Assembly: GCA_024809215.1 (NCBI GenBank)
Contig: JANUBW010000003.1
Location: 62,001 to 126,000, forward strand
Direction of reading: 5' to 3'
Length of the DNA stretch: 64,000 nt
Source of the DNA: Niastella sp. OAS944
Lineage (GTDB): Bacteria; Bacteroidota; Bacteroidia; Chitinophagales; Chitinophagaceae
In this document: piece after piece, positions 34,794-42,705 of the stretch
Position numbering within the stretch: the first letter of the stretch is position 1
Layout of the letters: each line of letters begins with the position of its first letter
The notes under the pieces: model-generated
Databases searched by the model: none
Seen by the model: only the letters and a program-made list of their open reading frames with translations
Told to the model about the DNA's origin: nothing
Translations under genes and position numbers: made by a program

Positions 34794-35267
34794 TTATCTC
34801 AAATGCGACCTTAACATCCAGGCCATTTTTTCGTGATCTTCCATTAAGCCGGTAATAAAATCGCTGGTACCTGCGTCTTTGTACTCATTGGCAAAGCGGT
34901 CGATATTCTCACGCATAGCAATGATAAGGGTTTCATGGTCGGCGAGTAACTCGCGAATAAAACCCTGGCTATCGTTTTTTTCGCGCGATTGCTCAGTAAG
35001 GTGAGTGAGTTGCAAAAAGGCCTTCAACGTACCTGGCGCATAATGGCCTAAGGTGCGAATGCGTTCAGCTACTGAATCCATGATCTCATCCAGCGCCTCG
35101 TACTGGGCTTCAAAGAATTTGTGTTTGTCATGAAAATCGGGGCCTTCAACATTCCAGTGTGCATTACGCGTTTTGGTATACAGCAAAAATTCATCTGCCA
35201 GAATTCCATTCAGAATATGCGATACTGCGGTTAAATTTTCTGGTTTGATCCCAATGTTAGGTTGCAT
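34794..35267 (-). CDS. dps: Dps family DNA-binding ferritin-like protein
   Basis: 157 residues, normal length. The Dps ferroxidase signature is seen at residues 36-54: NAHWNVEGPDFHDKHKFFE, with the metal-binding His and Asp/Glu residues in place. A second helix, LDEIMDSVAERIRTLG, completes the intersubunit iron site. Dps dodecamers oxidise and store iron and protect DNA during oxidative stress. There is no long lysine-rich tail, so DNA binding may be weak. The gene lies 11 bp after the pirin gene and is probably co-transcribed with it. Confidence 0.95.
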   Translation of the reverse strand: MQPNIGIKPENLTAVSHILNGILADEFLLYTKTRNAHWNVEGPDFHDKHKFFEAQYEALDEIMDSVAERIRTLGHYAPGTLKAFLQLTHLTEQSREKNDSQGFIRELLADHETLIIAMRENIDRFANEYKDAGTSDFITGLMEDHEKMAWMLRSHLR

Positions 35268-35278
35268 ATAGTACTGTT

Positions 35279-36133
35279 TTAATAACTTAAGGTTCCGAAC
35301 AATCCATTTTTATAATCACTCATCGCCTGCTCAATTTCCTCATTGGTATTCATTACGTAATTGTCTTTGGCAGCTACCGGTTCATCAATAGGCTCTGCAC
35401 TTAAAAACAACAGTTGTGCATTTTCAGTAGCCGAAACAATTATTTCACCCGCATCTTTACTGAACACCACCAGGTGGTGCTCATTCACCGGTTCATCGTT
35501 TACAATCACTTTTCCATTGGCCACATATACCAGGGTCCAGTAGTCGGGTGCGGCATTTAATTCAATTTCTCTGCCAGCCTCCATTTCACCGATCATTGAG
35601 ATCACCGGCGTAAAGTTTTGTATGGGGCCGGTAAAGCCATTATACTCACCACTGGCCAGCCTGAACTGTACACCCTCCTGCTCAATAACCCGCGGTAATT
35701 CTTCAGCTTTAGCCGATTGGTAAAAAGGCTTATCTAACTTATTGGCGCGGGGCGCATTTATCCAAAGCTGTATGAGCTCCTGCACACCACCCTGTTTCAG
35801 CAATTCTTCTGTTGGCCCTTCACTATGTAAAATGCCCCGGCCGGCAAACATCCACTGCACACCGCCAGCCTTTATTATTTCATCGTTACCGGCATTGTCG
35901 CGATGAAAGCCTTCGCCCTGCAGCATAAAGGTATACGGGCTAAAGCCACGGTGCGGGTGCGGGCGTAGCCTCGACTGCTGCCCGGGCTCATACTTTACGG
36001 GCCCAACATGATGAATAACTATAAACGGGTTGGCGAACCGGAAATCCATATGCGGCAAAGGTTGCCGTACCACGTCCTCATCAGTGATCTTCTTCTCGCG
36101 GGCTTGCAGAATATGATCGATCTTCTTTTTCAT
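35279..36133 (-). CDS. pirin family protein
   Basis: 284 residues with two cupin halves. The N-terminal pirin motif reads PHPHRGFSPYTFMLQGEGFH near residue 58, containing the His-His-Glu metal ligands, followed by WMFAGRGILHSE near 93. Pirins bind Fe or Mn; some have quercetinase activity, others act as redox-sensitive regulators. It is the first gene of the pirin-dps pair and follows a 105-bp gap without a clear promoter box. The pairing with Dps suggests a shared oxidative-stress role, but this is inference. Confidence 0.92.
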   Translation of the reverse strand: MKKKIDHILQAREKKITDEDVVRQPLPHMDFRFANPFIVIHHVGPVKYEPGQQSRLRPHPHRGFSPYTFMLQGEGFHRDNAGNDEIIKAGGVQWMFAGRGILHSEGPTEELLKQGGVQELIQLWINAPRANKLDKPFYQSAKAEELPRVIEQEGVQFRLASGEYNGFTGPIQNFTPVISMIGEMEAGREIELNAAPDYWTLVYVANGKVIVNDEPVNEHHLVVFSKDAGEIIVSATENAQLLFLSAEPIDEPVAAKDNYVMNTNEEIEQAMSDYKNGLFGTLSY

Positions 36134-36238
36134 GCGCGGTGTTACATTCTGGGTGTTAAGTTAGGAAATAAAACAGGAGCAGCTGTTTATTAAATAGAGA
36201 TCAGCAACATAAAAGATGATCTATACAACAATTAGTAC

Positions 36239-36748
36239 CTATTTCTTAGGCTTCAGATAAATAAGCTGACCCAGGTGATAACTATTATGGTTGGTGCGGT
36301 TAATTAGAATATTCAGTTTGTTGCGGTGCGGCTCTTTGGCAAAATCCTCTGCCGATACCGAGTTGTGTTTTGTAAACCATTCATCCGTCGAGGTTGCCGC
36401 TATGTGTTCAGATAGTTTTGTATTTATTGCCGTCCAGTGTTTTTTCAATTCCGCAACGGTTGGTATTTCCAGTCCACTCCGGTCGGGGCTGGTGATAAAA
36501 GGCTTTTCTAACTGCGGGTATAATTTCTCGCCAAAGCCAAGCAGGGGCAACATGCCATCGGTAACGGCAACCAAATGGCCAAGCAAATATGTACCGGTAT
36601 TTCTATCGGGCGCCGTTTCGGTAGCTAATTGTTCATCGGAAAGAGCGTCGAATAATTTGGTAAGCCGGGCAACCTGGGTGTTCCAGGCGTCTACTGTCAT
36701 TTTAATAAACAGTTCTTTTACCGGTGTTTCGGTTGTTACATCACTCAT
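36239..36748 (-). CDS. DinB family protein
   Basis: 169 residues from MSDVTTETPVKELF (ATG at 36748); the longer frame would begin with TTG at 36772. It is a four-helix bundle of the DinB/YfiT type: LLGHLVAVTDGM near 60 and NHNSYHLGQLIYLKP at the C-terminus carry histidines in positions that bind a divalent metal in the family. Such proteins are thought to be metal-dependent thiol transferases or hydrolases, often unassigned. It is transcribed alone on the minus strand between the pirin gene and the acyl-carrier-like gene. Confidence 0.85.
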   Translation of the reverse strand: MSDVTTETPVKELFIKMTVDAWNTQVARLTKLFDALSDEQLATETAPDRNTGTYLLGHLVAVTDGMLPLLGFGEKLYPQLEKPFITSPDRSGLEIPTVAELKKHWTAINTKLSEHIAATSTDEWFTKHNSVSAEDFAKEPHRNKLNILINRTNHNSYHLGQLIYLKPKK

Positions 36749-36805
36749 AGTTGTATGTTTTAGTACAACCAAATAACCAACCGGGCGGCCCTTTTGTTTA
36801 CGAGG

Positions 36806-37507
36806 TCAATCAATTCCCAGGTCGTTGGTGAGGCTTTTCTCAGGTAAAATTTCGTGCAGGTCAACGCCAACGGTTTCGGCAATGATATTATTAATAAGCA
36901 TTTCCATCTCCTTTCTATCTATGTTCTTATCCTGCATAAGGGTACCATAATTAAGCGACAACAACTCTTTTGTATAGTCTTTTACTGTTTCGGGTTTGAA
37001 TTCTGTTCGTACCGCATCGAGGATATTGGAGATGAAAATGGTTGCCAGCCATCCCAGCGCGGGCAGCAGGTACAACCAGCGGGTTTTATCATAACCATAA
37101 ATTAACACCAGGCTTACTGCTAAAACGCCCGGAATAAGAATAATGCCTGTAATAAATAAAGCCCTGGCCCAAACGGCCGGCAGCACCAGTGGGGGCACCT
37201 TCAACTGAAGTTCCTTTTGCAGTTTATGGTATTTCAACCGCCTGTTCTTTTTGGGAAAGATCTTATTAAGAGAAGCATCCAGCTCAATGGCCTCCCGCGG
37301 CACCTGATACCTGTTAATAAGGGTATAGCGCAGTTTGTAAAACAATTGTTGCGATCTGCATCGCATGCTCTGCCGGCCTTGTATGTTGCGCCAAACAAGA
37401 TTATGAATATCGCCGACAGTGCAAACTTTTTCTGCTTCGTAATTAGAAATGGTGATGCCGAATGCATTTTCTACATTCACCAGTATTTCTACGGAATCGA
37501 GCCCCAT
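36806..37507 (-). CDS. acyl-carrier-like protein with two membrane segments
   Basis: 233 residues. The start MGLDSVEILVNVENAFGI is helix II of an acyl carrier protein, with Ser5 in the D-S phosphopantetheine position, but the usual helix I is missing. Residues about 110-170 contain two hydrophobic segments (ARALFITGIILIPGVLAVSL and WLYLLPALGWLATIF). The C-terminus ends in EKSLTNDLGID, which looks like the start of a second carrier motif that stops one residue before the expected Ser. I recall proteins of this shape in related Bacteroidota, so it is probably a genuine family and not a fragment. Role unknown, possibly lipid-linked acyl transfer at the membrane. Confidence 0.7.
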   Translation of the reverse strand: MGLDSVEILVNVENAFGITISNYEAEKVCTVGDIHNLVWRNIQGRQSMRCRSQQLFYKLRYTLINRYQVPREAIELDASLNKIFPKKNRRLKYHKLQKELQLKVPPLVLPAVWARALFITGIILIPGVLAVSLVLIYGYDKTRWLYLLPALGWLATIFISNILDAVRTEFKPETVKDYTKELLSLNYGTLMQDKNIDRKEMEMLINNIIAETVGVDLHEILPEKSLTNDLGID

Positions 37508-37629
37508 AGAGCGTTTTGGTTGTTTAGGGTCTAACTGTTATTTAAGGGTCAACTGGCTAAAGATAAATAAATAAACACGATTTTGCGTGGGGTGGTACTG
37601 GTAAGGGCGCTACCTGATATTAAATATTA

Positions 37630-38742
37630 TCAAAATACCACTCTGCTGGCCTTAATTGCTTCACTTATATTCATTAACCCTTGTTCAAATGCCTGCTTGT
37701 TGGGCCAGCCAAAACCAATACGCATATAAGAATCGGGCATGCTGAACCAATGGCCGGGGCCTACCATGGTCTTGTATTGTTGTACAAGGGTTTCATAAAA
37801 GCAGGGAATATCAATAGTGTGCGGCTGTTTAAACCGGGGGAAACATACCACTCCACCCTGGGGCAGTACATACTCCAAACTGGCTTCCTGTTGCAACCAG
37901 GTAACCAGTAACCGGTAATTCTCCAAGGCCCGTTCATTGATTACAGTAGCGAACGCTTCTTTGCGGCAATAAAACTGGTACGCCACTTCTTCATCGAGCG
38001 CCGGATTACTTATATATATCATTTCCTTGGCAGCCAGAAATTGTTCCATCAACACCTCATCCTGCGTTATTAACCAGCCCATACGTAAACCGGGCAGGCC
38101 AAACGCTTTTGACAGAGACGATACACTGATAACCTTTTTACTTAGAGAAGCCACTACGGGGTAGCTGGTTTTAAAACAGGTATCGCGGTAGGTTTCATCA
38201 ACCAGCAGGTATATATTTTGTTTTTCGGCAATAGCTATCAGCGCCTGTAACTCAGCTTCGGTCATTGTTATGCCGGTGGGGTTATGCGGGGTAGTAATAC
38301 TTATTAACCGGGTGGCTGGTGTAATGGCTGCTTCAATAGCGGCGAGGTTTATGCGCCAGCCCGTTTCCAATTGCAGATCGATATAGCTGATGGAGCAGCC
38401 TATAGTTACCGGAACTTCAATATTGGTGGCATAATTGGGGCGTACCACAATTAAATGGTCCTGCGCGGTAAGTAATGCCGTATTTATAATAAATAGCGCT
38501 CCCGCCGCCCCGTTGGTAAGCAGCACTGCGTTTTTTTGCAACCCCGCTTCTTCACCTATCAGTTGCCGTAACCCATTATGCCCACGGTGAGGGATGTACT
38601 CCAGTTTCAGTTCATTGAGCTGCAAACCCAACTCACCAAAGCTAAGGTCGCTCACCGAACTTTCGGCCAGGTTATGCAAAATGGTATCGTACCCTTTTTC
38701 CTCGGGCGATTCCTTTTCAATGGGCATTCTTTTGTACAGCAT
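37630..38742 (-). CDS. class I/II PLP-dependent aminotransferase
   Basis: 370 residues from MLYKRMPIEKES (ATG at 38742); MPIEKES five codons later is also possible, and the frame to 38778 begins with TTG. Fold type I aminotransferase: NGAAGALFIINTALL near the cofactor-binding loop, TTPHNPTGI near 160, LVDETYRDTCF near 190, and the PLP lysine in SVSSLSKAFGLPGLRMGWL near 218. The C-terminal PDSYMRIGFGW holds the substrate-carboxylate Arg. Substrate cannot be assigned. The gene is monocistronic on the minus strand with no pathway neighbours. Confidence 0.9.
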   Translation of the reverse strand: MLYKRMPIEKESPEEKGYDTILHNLAESSVSDLSFGELGLQLNELKLEYIPHRGHNGLRQLIGEEAGLQKNAVLLTNGAAGALFIINTALLTAQDHLIVVRPNYATNIEVPVTIGCSISYIDLQLETGWRINLAAIEAAITPATRLISITTPHNPTGITMTEAELQALIAIAEKQNIYLLVDETYRDTCFKTSYPVVASLSKKVISVSSLSKAFGLPGLRMGWLITQDEVLMEQFLAAKEMIYISNPALDEEVAYQFYCRKEAFATVINERALENYRLLVTWLQQEASLEYVLPQGGVVCFPRFKQPHTIDIPCFYETLVQQYKTMVGPGHWFSMPDSYMRIGFGWPNKQAFEQGLMNISEAIKASRVVF

Positions 38743-38802
38743 AAACAGGCAGTTTGTTCTTATGCTAAAATAATACAAGGAATGCAGTGCCCCATCGCTT
38801 TC

Positions 38803-39309
38803 TTATGCAGCTACCAGTTTTTCGGTAATGTTCTTTACCTGGTTGGTATGGCGTTGGGTATGAACTATTACAAAAGTTATGATCTCAAACCGGGTGGGCT
38901 CGCCAAATATGGGCATGTGGCAGGTAGGGGTAAGATCAAGGGTTTGAATGGCTTTGCCTATTTGCTGGCGACCGGTTTTGAACCTGCTGATGATGCTTTC
39001 CTTATCAAAGGTTTCATTGGAAGGAATGATAAATTCAGGCGAGGGCAGTTTGGTGCTGAAGTCTAAAAAGATGGCCTCGAGGTTAGGCACACCAGCATCG
39101 GGCGGGCGGTTGGTTGGTTGCACCGGACCATTGAGCACTTTGATCATATGGTCGTCTGATTTACATAAATGCTCTATGACCTGGGCAGCTGTCCAGCTGC
39201 CGGTGAACGGCACCGTATTGATTTCAGACTGGCTTAAAGCAGCCACCTTTTCGATAAACGCATTGGTGGCCGCCTCAAATTCCAGCAATAATTCATTGGC
39301 TGTTTTCAT
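38803..39309 (-). CDS. DinB superfamily protein
   Basis: 168 residues. SWTAAQVIEHLCKSDDHMIK near residue 45 and FVIVHTQRHTNQVKNI near the C-terminus carry the His residues of the DinB metal site. Its ATG overlaps the stop of the VOC gene by one base (TAATG), so the two are translationally coupled. Such DinB/VOC pairs are common and have no known specific function. It is not closely similar to the DinB gene at 36239-36748. Confidence 0.88.
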   Translation of the reverse strand: MKTANELLLEFEAATNAFIEKVAALSQSEINTVPFTGSWTAAQVIEHLCKSDDHMIKVLNGPVQPTNRPPDAGVPNLEAIFLDFSTKLPSPEFIIPSNETFDKESIISRFKTGRQQIGKAIQTLDLTPTCHMPIFGEPTRFEIITFVIVHTQRHTNQVKNITEKLVAA

Positions 39310-39737
39310 TATTTATTTGGATTGTTTTCTACATTGATCATCCAGCTAATGCCGAATTTGTCTATAAACATACCAAAATAAGCGCCCCAAAAAGCATCGG
39401 CCATTGGCATTATGATATTGCCACCGGCTGATAAGCCACTGAATAATTTATCGGCTTCTTCCTTCGAATCGGGGGTAAGGCTTATATGAACATTATTACC
39501 CACTATGACCTTACCCATATGTTCGGGCGCATCACTACCCATTAACACATTACCACCTTTAATTGGCAGCGAAATATGCATGATCTTATTCCACCCCGAC
39601 TCGGGCCCACGGTATTCTTCGGGCATGTCCTTGTAGCGGCCTATCATGGTGAACTCACCGCCAAATACTGATTTGTAAAAGTTGAATGCTTCTTCGGTAT
39701 TACCGCTAAAATTCAAGTAAGGATTCATTGCAGGCAT
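39309..39737 (-). CDS. VOC family protein (PhnB-like)
   Basis: 142 residues. The opening NPYLNFSGNTEEAFNFYKSVFGGEF is the classic start of PhnB/3-demethylubiquinone-methyltransferase-like VOC proteins (first 20 residues decide). KIMHISLPIKGGNVLMGSD follows near 49, and GAYFGMFIDKFGISWMIN ends the domain. VOC proteins form paired beta-alpha-beta-beta-beta units that bind a metal or a small molecule; this subfamily is usually uncharacterised. First gene of a two-gene unit with DinB. Confidence 0.92.
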   Translation of the reverse strand: MPAMNPYLNFSGNTEEAFNFYKSVFGGEFTMIGRYKDMPEEYRGPESGWNKIMHISLPIKGGNVLMGSDAPEHMGKVIVGNNVHISLTPDSKEEADKLFSGLSAGGNIIMPMADAFWGAYFGMFIDKFGISWMINVENNPNK

Positions 39738-39773
39738 GGTCTTATATTTTAATGTTTGAAAATGTTGGTTCTC

Positions 39774-39983
39774 TCAATCCAGTACGGTACACACAAACCC
39801 TTTTTTTGTAACAAGGGTCATTACCTTTTCTATGCGCAGGTTATTACCTTCAACCCGCAGCACTTTATCGCAATCATCAAGATCGATGTTTATTTTGCTA
39901 TCGGGAAAATGCCGCCGCAATGCGGCTACCAGCTTTTGCGCCTCTGCAAACTCCTGTACATTCGTTTTGAAAACCTCAACCAT
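39774..39983 (-). CDS. small conserved-looking protein, possible HMA-like fold
   Basis: 69 residues. The pattern beta-alpha-beta-beta-alpha-beta is suggested by MVEVFKTNV, EAQKLVAALRRHFP, KINIDLDDCDKVLRVEG and RIEKVMTLVTKKGF. This resembles small heavy-metal-associated-type proteins but lacks the CxxC metal motif. Codon use matches the neighbours, and it starts with ATG 36 bp upstream of the VOC gene end region. Likely real, function unknown. Confidence 0.65.
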   Translation of the reverse strand: MVEVFKTNVQEFAEAQKLVAALRRHFPDSKINIDLDDCDKVLRVEGNNLRIEKVMTLVTKKGFVCTVLD

Positions 39984-40224
39984 AATGCTTTCTTTATGTT
40001 TGTACGTTTATAACCCAAAAGTACATGTGTTCGCTATCTTCAAAAGGGTGCAAACGCGACCAATTAAGGGGTTCTTTGCGACAATATTTTTATCTTTATT
40101 GAGGGGGTAAGCTAGCACAATTGTCATTAATGATATCCTGAACTTTTCTCCCTTGGTCGGGGTATTATCCGCGTTTGTCGGAACGGACGGTTAACCGGTC
40201 AAAAACATTAAATACTTTGCAAAA

Positions 40225-41211
40225 ATGAAACACGTTTCCATACTAATTCCGCAAGGACATACCAGCCTGGTGAATATAGAAGGAACGCATCAGATCCTTT
40301 CAGAGGTGAATATCCTGCGTACCGGAATGGGCAAGGCCCCTTTGTTTGATATTCAGCTGGTTGGCCTGTCGAAGCATACCACCCAGCGTAATGGGCTATT
40401 TACCATTCAACCCGATTGCCTGATAACTGATGTAACAAAGACCGATCTTATAATCATCCCCGCTATACATGGGCAGTTCCCTAAGGCTGCTATTGACAAT
40501 AAGGAATTCATTCCCTGGATAGTGAAGCAATTTAATAACGGCGCCGAGGTGGCCAGTCTTTGTATTGGCTCGTTTTTCCTTGCAGCAACCGGTCTTTTAA
40601 AAGGCAAACAGTGCGCCACTCATTGGCGTTTCGCCAATGAGTTCAGGGCTCTGTATCCCGATGTGAACCTGATGGATGATAAGATCATTACAGATGATAA
40701 TGGCATTTATACAAGTGGCGGGGCTTACTCCTACCTGAATCTGCTGGTGTATATGATAGAAAAATACGCGGGCAGAGATGTTGCCATTCTTATTTCCAAG
40801 GCATTTGGGATTGATTTCGATCGTACGGTACAATCGCCATTTATTATTTTCCAGGGACAAAAAACGCATGAAGATGATACCGTAAAACAGGCGCAGGAAT
40901 ACATTGAGAAGAACTTTGAAGAAAAGATAACGGTTGATCAACTGGCTGATACGTTTGCTGTTGGCCGCCGCAGCCTCGAGCGCCGGTTTAAAAAAGCTAC
41001 CTGTAATACCGTTACGGAATACATTCAACGGGTTAAAATAGAGGCCGCCAAAAAGGACCTTGAAACGGGCCGCAAGAACGTGCTGGAGGTTATGTATGAT
41101 GTGGGGTATAGTGATGTAAAGGCCTTCCGGTCTATCTTTAGAAAGATCACGGGGCTGTCGCCTATTGAGTATAGGAATAAGTATAATAAAGAATTGGTGG
41201 TGATTGATTAG
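40225..41211 (+). CDS. GlxA-type AraC family transcriptional regulator
   Basis: 328 residues. Residues 1-190 are a DJ-1/PfpI-like amidase domain (VSILIPQGHTSLVNIEG start; ASLCIGSFFLAATGLL near 112 with the Cys of the nucleophile elbow; CATHWRF near 131). Residues 220-328 are an AraC-type double helix-turn-helix: ITVDQLADTFAVGRRSLERR and VMYDVGYSDVKAFRSIFRKI with the closing GLSPIEYRNKY. GlxA-like regulators respond to nitrogenous or amino-acid-like ligands; the ligand here is unknown. Transcribed alone, ending 45 bp before the repeat array at 41257. Confidence 0.92.
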   Translation: MKHVSILIPQGHTSLVNIEGTHQILSEVNILRTGMGKAPLFDIQLVGLSKHTTQRNGLFTIQPDCLITDVTKTDLIIIPAIHGQFPKAAIDNKEFIPWIVKQFNNGAEVASLCIGSFFLAATGLLKGKQCATHWRFANEFRALYPDVNLMDDKIITDDNGIYTSGGAYSYLNLLVYMIEKYAGRDVAILISKAFGIDFDRTVQSPFIIFQGQKTHEDDTVKQAQEYIEKNFEEKITVDQLADTFAVGRRSLERRFKKATCNTVTEYIQRVKIEAAKKDLETGRKNVLEVMYDVGYSDVKAFRSIFRKITGLSPIEYRNKYNKELVVID

Positions 41212-41256
41212 GGGGTGCGGGTTCTAAAGGGGCGGGGAGTTGATGGATTGAGTATA

Positions 41257-41468
41257 GTTGACGAGTTAACACGTTAACAAGTTGACGAGGGGGTTGATAA
41301 GGTGATAGTGTTGATAAAGTTGATAAAGGCTTAAAGGAATAAGGGGTCTATATAGGATAGTGAAGTAAGAGGTAAGAAGGGAAGTTAACAAGTTGACATG
41401 TTAACAAGTTGACAAGGGAGTTGAAAAGTTGATGGAGGTGATAAAGTTGGTAAAGGTTTAAAGGAATG
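41257..41468. repeat. left arm of the 8-bp unit array, locus 1
   Basis: Two copies about 127 bp apart. Each begins with four consecutive 8-bp units of the form GTTRACRN (41257-41288 and 41384-41415). A GTTGATA/GGTGATA-rich tail ending in TTTAAAGGAAT or CTTAAAGGAAT follows. Between them lie GAAGTAAGAGGTAAGAAGG words that recur near 41490. The same unit, reversed, forms the right arm at 41865-42080, and it reappears at 49965-50250. Non-coding. Confidence 0.85.
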
Positions 41469-41611
41469 AAAGTTTCAAATGGGGGTGTGAAGTGGGAGCT
41501 AGGAAGTAGGACGTAAGAAGTGCCCGCTCCGCTAAATGCTCATTAATTGCAAAATTCCCGCCGACTCGGGCTGTTCTCACTACGAAACAATTCACAAACT
41601 AAACAACTGGC

Positions 41612-41805
41612 CCGGCCATGCATCTCCTGCGGCCACAACTTTCCCTTGGTAGCGTTCGCCCCTACTGAATAACTTACGAACTGAACAACTGAATAACTTA
41701 CTAACCGGCCATGCGTCTCCTGCGGCCACACGCTTTCCCAGGCAGCGTTCGCCCCTACTGAAAAATCACATACGAACTGAATAACTGAACAACTTACTAA
41801 CCGGC
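41612..41805. repeat. 93-bp tandem duplication inside locus 1
   Basis: CCGGCCATG at 41612 and at 41705 opens two copies that share CTCCTGCGGCCACA, GCGTTCGCCCCTACTGAA and words such as GAACTGAATAACT and AACTTACTAACCGGC. A third CCGGC closes the element at 41801. It occupies the middle of the inverted-repeat locus. Nothing in it looks coding; a short antisense reading frame at 41543-41731 only follows the repeat. Confidence 0.75.
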
Positions 41806-41864
41806 TCTACCAAAATGCGTTCAATCAACACAAGCCCCCCCTTTCCCCTTAAGAACCTTTATGT

Positions 41865-42080
41865 ATTCCCTTGTTAACTTGTTAATTCGTCAACCCTACC
41901 AATAACCCTCCCTGAGGAACTGGCTCTACCTCTATCAACTCCATCACCTCCATCAACTCTATCAACCTGTATTCCCTTGTTAACTTGTTAACTCGTCAAC
42001 TTGTTAACCCACCAATAAGCCCTCCCTGAGAAGCCGGCTCCCCCTCTATCAACTCTATCACCTCCATCACCTCTATCAAC
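41865..42080. repeat. right arm of the 8-bp unit array, locus 1
   Basis: Two copies about 106 bp apart, each starting ATTCCCTTGTTAACTTGTTAA, so only the first 20 bases are repeated exactly, then TCGTCAAC, and ending in a CTATCAACTCCATCACC-type tail. It is the reverse complement in kind of the left arm. The last unit runs into the ArsR gene on the minus strand: its TGA stop (42078-42076) is part of a GTTGATAGAGG unit. Confidence 0.85.
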
Positions 42081-42405
42081 CCTTCTTCCTCCCCCTCACC
42101 CGCTTCTCATCGAAGAAATTCTCCAGACTATTCAACCGCTCCGTCCATACCTTCCTGTACTGCTCTACCCAGTCGGCAACCTCTGTAAGCAGCTCCAGAC
42201 GGGCTTCACAGTACCGCTCACGACCAAACTGTGTAATAACTACCAGCCCGCATTCGGTAAGCATTTTTATGTGTTTATATATGGCCGTTCGGCTTACTTC
42301 GAAGTTCTCGGCCACGGCATTTATGTTCAATGGCTGGTGAGCTATCATGTTTAAGATCTCCCGCCTTGTGGGGTCGGCTATCGCCTGAAATACATCTCTA
42401 CGCAT
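42076..42405 (-). CDS. ArsR family transcriptional regulator
   Basis: 109 residues, a winged helix-turn-helix: VFQAIADPTRREILNMIA at residues 5-22, then NAVAENFEVSRTAIYKHIK as the recognition helix region, and the wing GLVVITQFGRERYCEA. No metal-binding CxC is present, so it belongs to the metal-independent branch usually paired with an SRPBCC (AHSA1-like) gene. No such partner lies downstream here: the gene ends in a repeat array and then meets a convergent gene. Two operator-like palindromes precede it, suggesting autoregulation. The basic C-terminal tail KRVRGRKKG abuts the repeat. Confidence 0.9.
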   Translation of the reverse strand: MRRDVFQAIADPTRREILNMIAHQPLNINAVAENFEVSRTAIYKHIKMLTECGLVVITQFGRERYCEARLELLTEVADWVEQYRKVWTERLNSLENFFDEKRVRGRKKG

Positions 42406-42416
42406 AGTTTTAAAAT

Positions 42417-42457
42417 GAAACCTTTAGGTTGCAAATATAATGCAACCTTTGGGTTGC
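42417..42457 (-). promoter_or_regulatory. paired operators and -7 box of the ArsR gene
   Basis: GCAACC-TTTG-GGTTGC at 42442-42457 is a perfect inverted repeat, and GAAACC-TTTA-GGTTGC at 42417-42432 is a one-mismatch copy, 25 bp apart. Between and overlapping them on the minus strand lies TATATTTG, a match to the TAnnTTTG -7 box. The layout fits a self-repressing regulator. Confidence 0.65.
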
Positions 42458-42598
42458 GTTTATAAATGGGGAATAAATACCCGGTTCCCATAGGGGAAAT
42501 CATAAAAAAAGGGTCTTATGTTTGCAGTAGTTTATGTGATTTCATTAGGGAAACGGCCCTGTACAGGCGAGTTTCAGAAAGATTTTAACAGCTGAATG

Positions 42599-42630
42599 TT
42601 GTGTAATTCGTATTGTTATTGATATATTTG
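42599..42630 (+). promoter_or_regulatory. predicted promoter of the SWIB gene
   Basis: TTG at 42599-42601 and TATATTTG at 42623-42630 with a 21-bp spacer fit the Bacteroidota -33/-7 consensus. The start codon is 76 bp further on, after an A/T-rich leader. Confidence 0.55.
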
Positions 42631-42705
42631 ATATATTCACAGTGATACTCTCATAATAAAAACTCAAACATAGCTTCATTATTCACTTTTAAATTTTAAA
42701 ACACT

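Noticed and set aside
41257..42080. Possible CRISPR array
   Set aside because: Units are 8 bp without unique spacers, and larger copies are in inverted orientation. No cas gene is present in the window.
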